64,000 nt of DNA, from assembly GCF_000196675.2 (NCBI RefSeq), contig NC_015314.1, positions 62,001 through 126,000 on the forward strand, in the 5' to 3' direction. Position 1 is the first letter of the stretch; each line of letters opens with the position of its first letter. The notes beneath the pieces are model-generated. The model saw nothing but the letters and a program-made list of their open reading frames with translations. It did not search any database and was not told the DNA's origin. Origin of the DNA: Pseudonocardia benzenivorans CB1190. GTDB lineage: Bacteria > Actinomycetota > Actinomycetes > Mycobacteriales > Pseudonocardiaceae. Shown here piece after piece: positions 61,470 through 64,000 of the stretch. Made by a program: the position numbers and the translations under genes.

Positions 61470-61705
61470 ACCCGCTAGCGTAGGCGGCGCGGCCGGGACC
61501 TGTTGAGCGTGCTCCGGCGCCCGGCCGCCCAAGCTACGATCGAACACGCGGGCCGGTTTCCTAGGATGTGCTGGTCTGCCCCGCCTTCGGCCCCCCGCCC
61601 CACCTGCCCCCTGACGGGCGCCCGGTGCCGGGGCCGTCGCGCATCATCAACTCTGATGATCGGTTCGCAGAACAGGCTGGACACGAAACGGTGCCCGGCC
61701 CGGCG

Positions 61706-61873
61706 GGTATGTGACTACTCCGTGTGGCCCGGGACGGGCACCGGCCGGAACCCTAGCCGCACATCCCGGAGCGGTGCAGCAACAGCCCCCGAGTCAACAA
61801 TTCTGGGTATGTCCAGGTCAGGCGGTAACCACCACCGGAGGATCGGCCGATTGGTGGTATGTGACTACTTCGT
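61706..61873 (+). repeat. 18-bp direct repeat, exactly 150 bp apart
   Basis: GGTATGTGACTACTYCGT occurs at 61706-61723 and 61856-61873 (one base differs). The second copy contains the lipoprotein start codon (GTG 61861). The first lies in the same frame. It looks like a duplication of the start region. Confidence 0.7.
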
Positions 61874-62661
61874 ACCTGCGCCACCTCACCACACTCGCGA
61901 TCGGCGCCACCCTCACCCTCGGCCTGGTCTCCGCCTGCGCCACCCCGCACACCACCGACGGCTACATCTCCGAGATGCGCGCCGAGATGGACGACTACGA
62001 GTCCCGCAACGTGGCCGACTCGCAGATCGTCATGATGGGCCAGGGGATGTGCTCCTACCCCGAGTCGCTCGAGCCTGCCTTCTACCAGAACGAGTACACC
62101 AGCCCTGCCCAGCAGGAACGCAGCGCTGCGCACGCAGAGATCACCAAGCGGTACTGCGACGTCCTCCCACCGATGACCACCCCCATCAACGAGACCGACG
62201 CCGGCATGTACGAAGGCGACACCGGTCACACGGGCGACCTGAGCGGCAGCGCGCAGCCGGCGGCGGCACCCATCGAAACTCCGGTCGTGCTCAACGAGCC
62301 CAACGCGATCAACTATGGCGGCACCGAGAACGTCGTGGAGTGGACGCTGACCAGCGTCGACCGATGCAACGAGAAGCTCCGCCTCGGCGTCACCATGAAG
62401 ACGGGATCCACCTACACCCCGGGGACCGACGGCGCCTTCCACGACGCCGAATACATCGGCACCGACGGCGTGACCCATGACCCCGACCTGTACATGACAT
62501 CCGAACCGTGCGGCGAAGACCTGCCTCTCGCCTACGACGGGAAGCCCGGGAACACCTACGTGGGGTACGTGACCTACGACGTCCCCGTCGGGAAGGCGTC
62601 CACGCTCAAGATCTACGGCACTGACGGGGTGACCCGCACTCTGGACATCACCGGGAAATAG
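61861..62661 (+). CDS. lipoprotein with DUF4352-like C-terminal domain
   Basis: GTG 61861, 266 residues. Signal and lipobox: LRHLTTLAIGATLTLGLVSAC with the lipidated Cys after LVSA. About 70 helical, acidic residues follow (EMRAEMDDYESRNVADSQIV) and then a linker. The C-terminal domain is beta-rich (NAINYGGTENVVEWTLTSVD, RLGVTMKTGSTYTPGT, AYDGKPGNTYVGYVTYDV), in the style of DUF4352 immunoglobulin-like domains. Probably anchored outside the membrane; surface exclusion or pilus assembly are possible roles. Confidence 0.75.
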   Translation: MTTSYLRHLTTLAIGATLTLGLVSACATPHTTDGYISEMRAEMDDYESRNVADSQIVMMGQGMCSYPESLEPAFYQNEYTSPAQQERSAAHAEITKRYCDVLPPMTTPINETDAGMYEGDTGHTGDLSGSAQPAAAPIETPVVLNEPNAINYGGTENVVEWTLTSVDRCNEKLRLGVTMKTGSTYTPGTDGAFHDAEYIGTDGVTHDPDLYMTSEPCGEDLPLAYDGKPGNTYVGYVTYDVPVGKASTLKIYGTDGVTRTLDITGK

Positions 62662-62692
62662 CAGCGGCGGGTCCGGACACCCCCGCTCCCGG

Positions 62693-63241
62693 TTACTCCG
62701 CGGGGAAGGCGCCCGCGGTGAGCGCGGCCTCGTAGAGGAACTCCTCGACCCACCGGTCCGCGCTCACGCGCCCGAGGCTGTCCGGCCGGGCCTCGGCCGC
62801 CACAACCGCCGGGCCCGGGTCGAGGCCGGAGACCAGCCCCACACCGGCGAAGGCGCACTCCCACCGGCAGTCCTCATCGGCGCATGCCGTCCCCGTCGGG
62901 TCCAGCAACGCCGCCGGGCCGAAGCCGTACCAGCGGCGCGCCTCACCGAGGGCGCGCCGCCACGATCGCCCGACCGGGAACAGCGCGCCCCGCAGCGTCA
63001 GCGCCGGAGCGGGGCCATCCGACTCAGGCCACTCCCAGATCGCGAGAACGTCCTCGTCCAGCTGCGGCAGGAACCCGTGCGCCCGGCGCGTGCGGTGCAC
63101 CTCGAGATCCAGCTCGACGACGGGCCGGCACCGGCAGCCGAACAGCTCCACCGGCGCAAGTACCACACCCCGCCATCCCAGGGCGGCGGCCGCCGCGATA
63201 CCGCTGGCCTGTCGCGCGGAGTGTTCGACCATTTCCCCCAC
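62693..63241 (-). CDS. hypothetical protein with Cys pairs
   Basis: 182 residues, just after the DUF1173-like gene (8 bases). CRCRPVVELDLEVHRTRRAHG and ADEDCRWECAFAGVG give two Cys pairs that could bind metal. Middle is folded-looking (WPESDGPAPALTLRGALFPV). I do not recognise it. Likely works with the DUF1173-like protein. Confidence 0.6.
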   Translation of the reverse strand: MGEMVEHSARQASGIAAAAALGWRGVVLAPVELFGCRCRPVVELDLEVHRTRRAHGFLPQLDEDVLAIWEWPESDGPAPALTLRGALFPVGRSWRRALGEARRWYGFGPAALLDPTGTACADEDCRWECAFAGVGLVSGLDPGPAVVAAEARPDSLGRVSADRWVEEFLYEAALTAGAFPAE

Positions 63242-63248
63242 CTCTCCC

Positions 63249-64000
63249 TCAGTCGGACGCCGGCTCCGCCGCCGGGCGTGTCACGTCCGGTAGCGGGCCG
63301 CGGGTGTCCCAGTCGAGCAACGGGACGCCCTCCGAGCGGTAGTGGGCGATCTTGGTCTGCTGGCGGGCCGCGTACTCCTCCCGGCCGAGCATGCCCCAGA
63401 CCTCGACCACCGTGGGCGGGTCGGTGTCGGTGAGCACGAAATCGGGCAGCACCACGGCGGTATCGGCGTCGTAGCGCAACGGCTTGGTGAAACTACGGCC
63501 CGCGCCGGTCAGGGCGTCGGCCATGACGACCTCGTGGGAGGAGTCGGCCGGGATGAACCCGGTGTTGGTCAGCATCACCGCCGCCGCCACCGCGGAGAGG
63601 TTGCCGCGCTCGCTGCGCGTCACCAGCGCCAGCACGATCTGCTCGGCCCCGGCGGGCAGCGGCTGGGCCATCGCCGCCGGGGCCGCGCGCTGGATACGCG
63701 CGTGCAGCGCGGTCGAGAAGTACAGCGGGGTGCGGTGATGGCGCAGCTCGCAGCGCTGCCCGTAGCGGGTCGGGGTCCAGGACCGGACCGCGCCGAGCAT
63801 CAGCCCCCGCCGCACCATCCCGTCCCGCTCGCCGAGGCGGGCGGTGAACCGGTCGAACGCTGCCTGATGCCGGTCCGGAGCGGCCGGGTCGAACGGCGGG
63901 ATCACATAGCAGCTCTCAGCGAGCTCCACGCCCGCCGCCGATACTCCGGCCGTGGCCGCCTGCACGCGGGGACTACAGCCCGCCCAGCCCGGCCGGCGAT
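63249..64000 (-). CDS. DUF1173-like plasmid protein (5' end outside the window)
   Basis: The frame is open to the right edge with no stop, so only the C-terminal 250 residues are seen. The end DPPTVVEVWGMLGREEYAARQ and KIAHYRSEGVPLLDWD is like that of DUF1173 proteins, and like nuclease-type folds (E-V-W-G, then Q-x-K). DUF1173 genes sit on plasmids and integrative elements, sometimes near transfer genes. Catalytic use is plausible but not shown. Confidence 0.65.
   Translation of the reverse strand, partial: RRPGWAGCSPRVQAATAGVSAAGVELAESCYVIPPFDPAAPDRHQAAFDRFTARLGERDGMVRRGLMLGAVRSWTPTRYGQRCELRHHRTPLYFSTALHARIQRAAPAAMAQPLPAGAEQIVLALVTRSERGNLSAVAAAVMLTNTGFIPADSSHEVVMADALTGAGRSFTKPLRYDADTAVVLPDFVLTDTDPPTVVEVWGMLGREEYAARQQTKIAHYRSEGVPLLDWDTRGPLPDVTRPAAEPASD

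Noticed and set aside
1..64000. tRNA or rRNA genes
   Set aside because: I found no stretch with the conserved T-arm (GGTTCGANTCC type) and matching acceptor stem, nor any rRNA-like sequence.

Overview
The window is high-GC actinobacterial DNA. Coding frames end mostly in G or C at third positions, there are many GTG and TTG starts and leaderless-type promoters, and it carries a DUF6545-type membrane protein, EspR-like regulators and an Rpf-type lytic domain. A Pseudonocardiaceae-like host is my best guess, by inference only. The layout looks like part of a large conjugative plasmid or integrative element loaded with catabolic cargo and many insertion sequences.

Left backbone (1-18110): a minus-strand, translationally coupled run of conjugation or type IV secretion-like genes leaves the window on the left. 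It holds a polytopic TrbL-like protein, a single-pass anchored protein, a small TrbC-like protein, a P-loop protein without the Walker lysine, a secreted Rpf-like transglycosylase, a second secreted protein sharing a helical repeat with it, and a ParA/MinD-type ATPase. A plus-strand trio follows: an EspR-like regulator, a DUF6545-type membrane protein and an ImmA/IrrE-type metallopeptidase. Then come secreted, coiled-coil and regulatory small genes, among them a LexA-box leaderless gene and an S4-like mini-protein. Two opposed gene fragments meet at about 18110, where the backbone ends.

Catabolic block 1 (18358-31062): a NarL-type two-component pair, then acyl-CoA dehydrogenase, SDR, enoyl-CoA hydratase, FadB-like fusion, MFS transporter, MaoC hydratase, acyl-CoA ligase and thiolase. 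Together these make a full beta-oxidation-style route from an imported acid to acetyl-CoA or propionyl-CoA plus a shortened acyl-CoA. An intact IS3-family element (4-bp target duplication) and an IS110 relic close the block.

Catabolic block 2 (33456-42399, visibly less GC-rich): hydroxyacid-oxoacid transhydrogenase-like alcohol dehydrogenase, an N-terminally truncated acyl-CoA ligase, an AGPS-like FAD oxidase, a frameshifted Nramp-like transporter, a FadR-type regulator with a palindromic operator, a CoA-transferase and a gamma-carbonic-anhydrase-like protein.

Mosaic region (42480-56990): IS5, IS21, Tn3, IS3 and IS110 relics and an intact IS1380-family element surround a replication-like module (ribbon-helix-helix protein plus putative Rep). 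They also surround a third catabolic group: a CoA-transferase lacking its catalytic Asp, an enoyl-CoA hydratase, a frameshifted CoA-transferase and a second AGPS-like oxidase. A ParA relic shows that a second related backbone was once present.

Right backbone (56999-64000): tyrosine recombinase operon, an operator-rich intergenic region, a leaderless coiled-coil KfrA-like gene, a lipoprotein, a second S4-like mini-protein, and a DUF1173-like gene running off the right edge.
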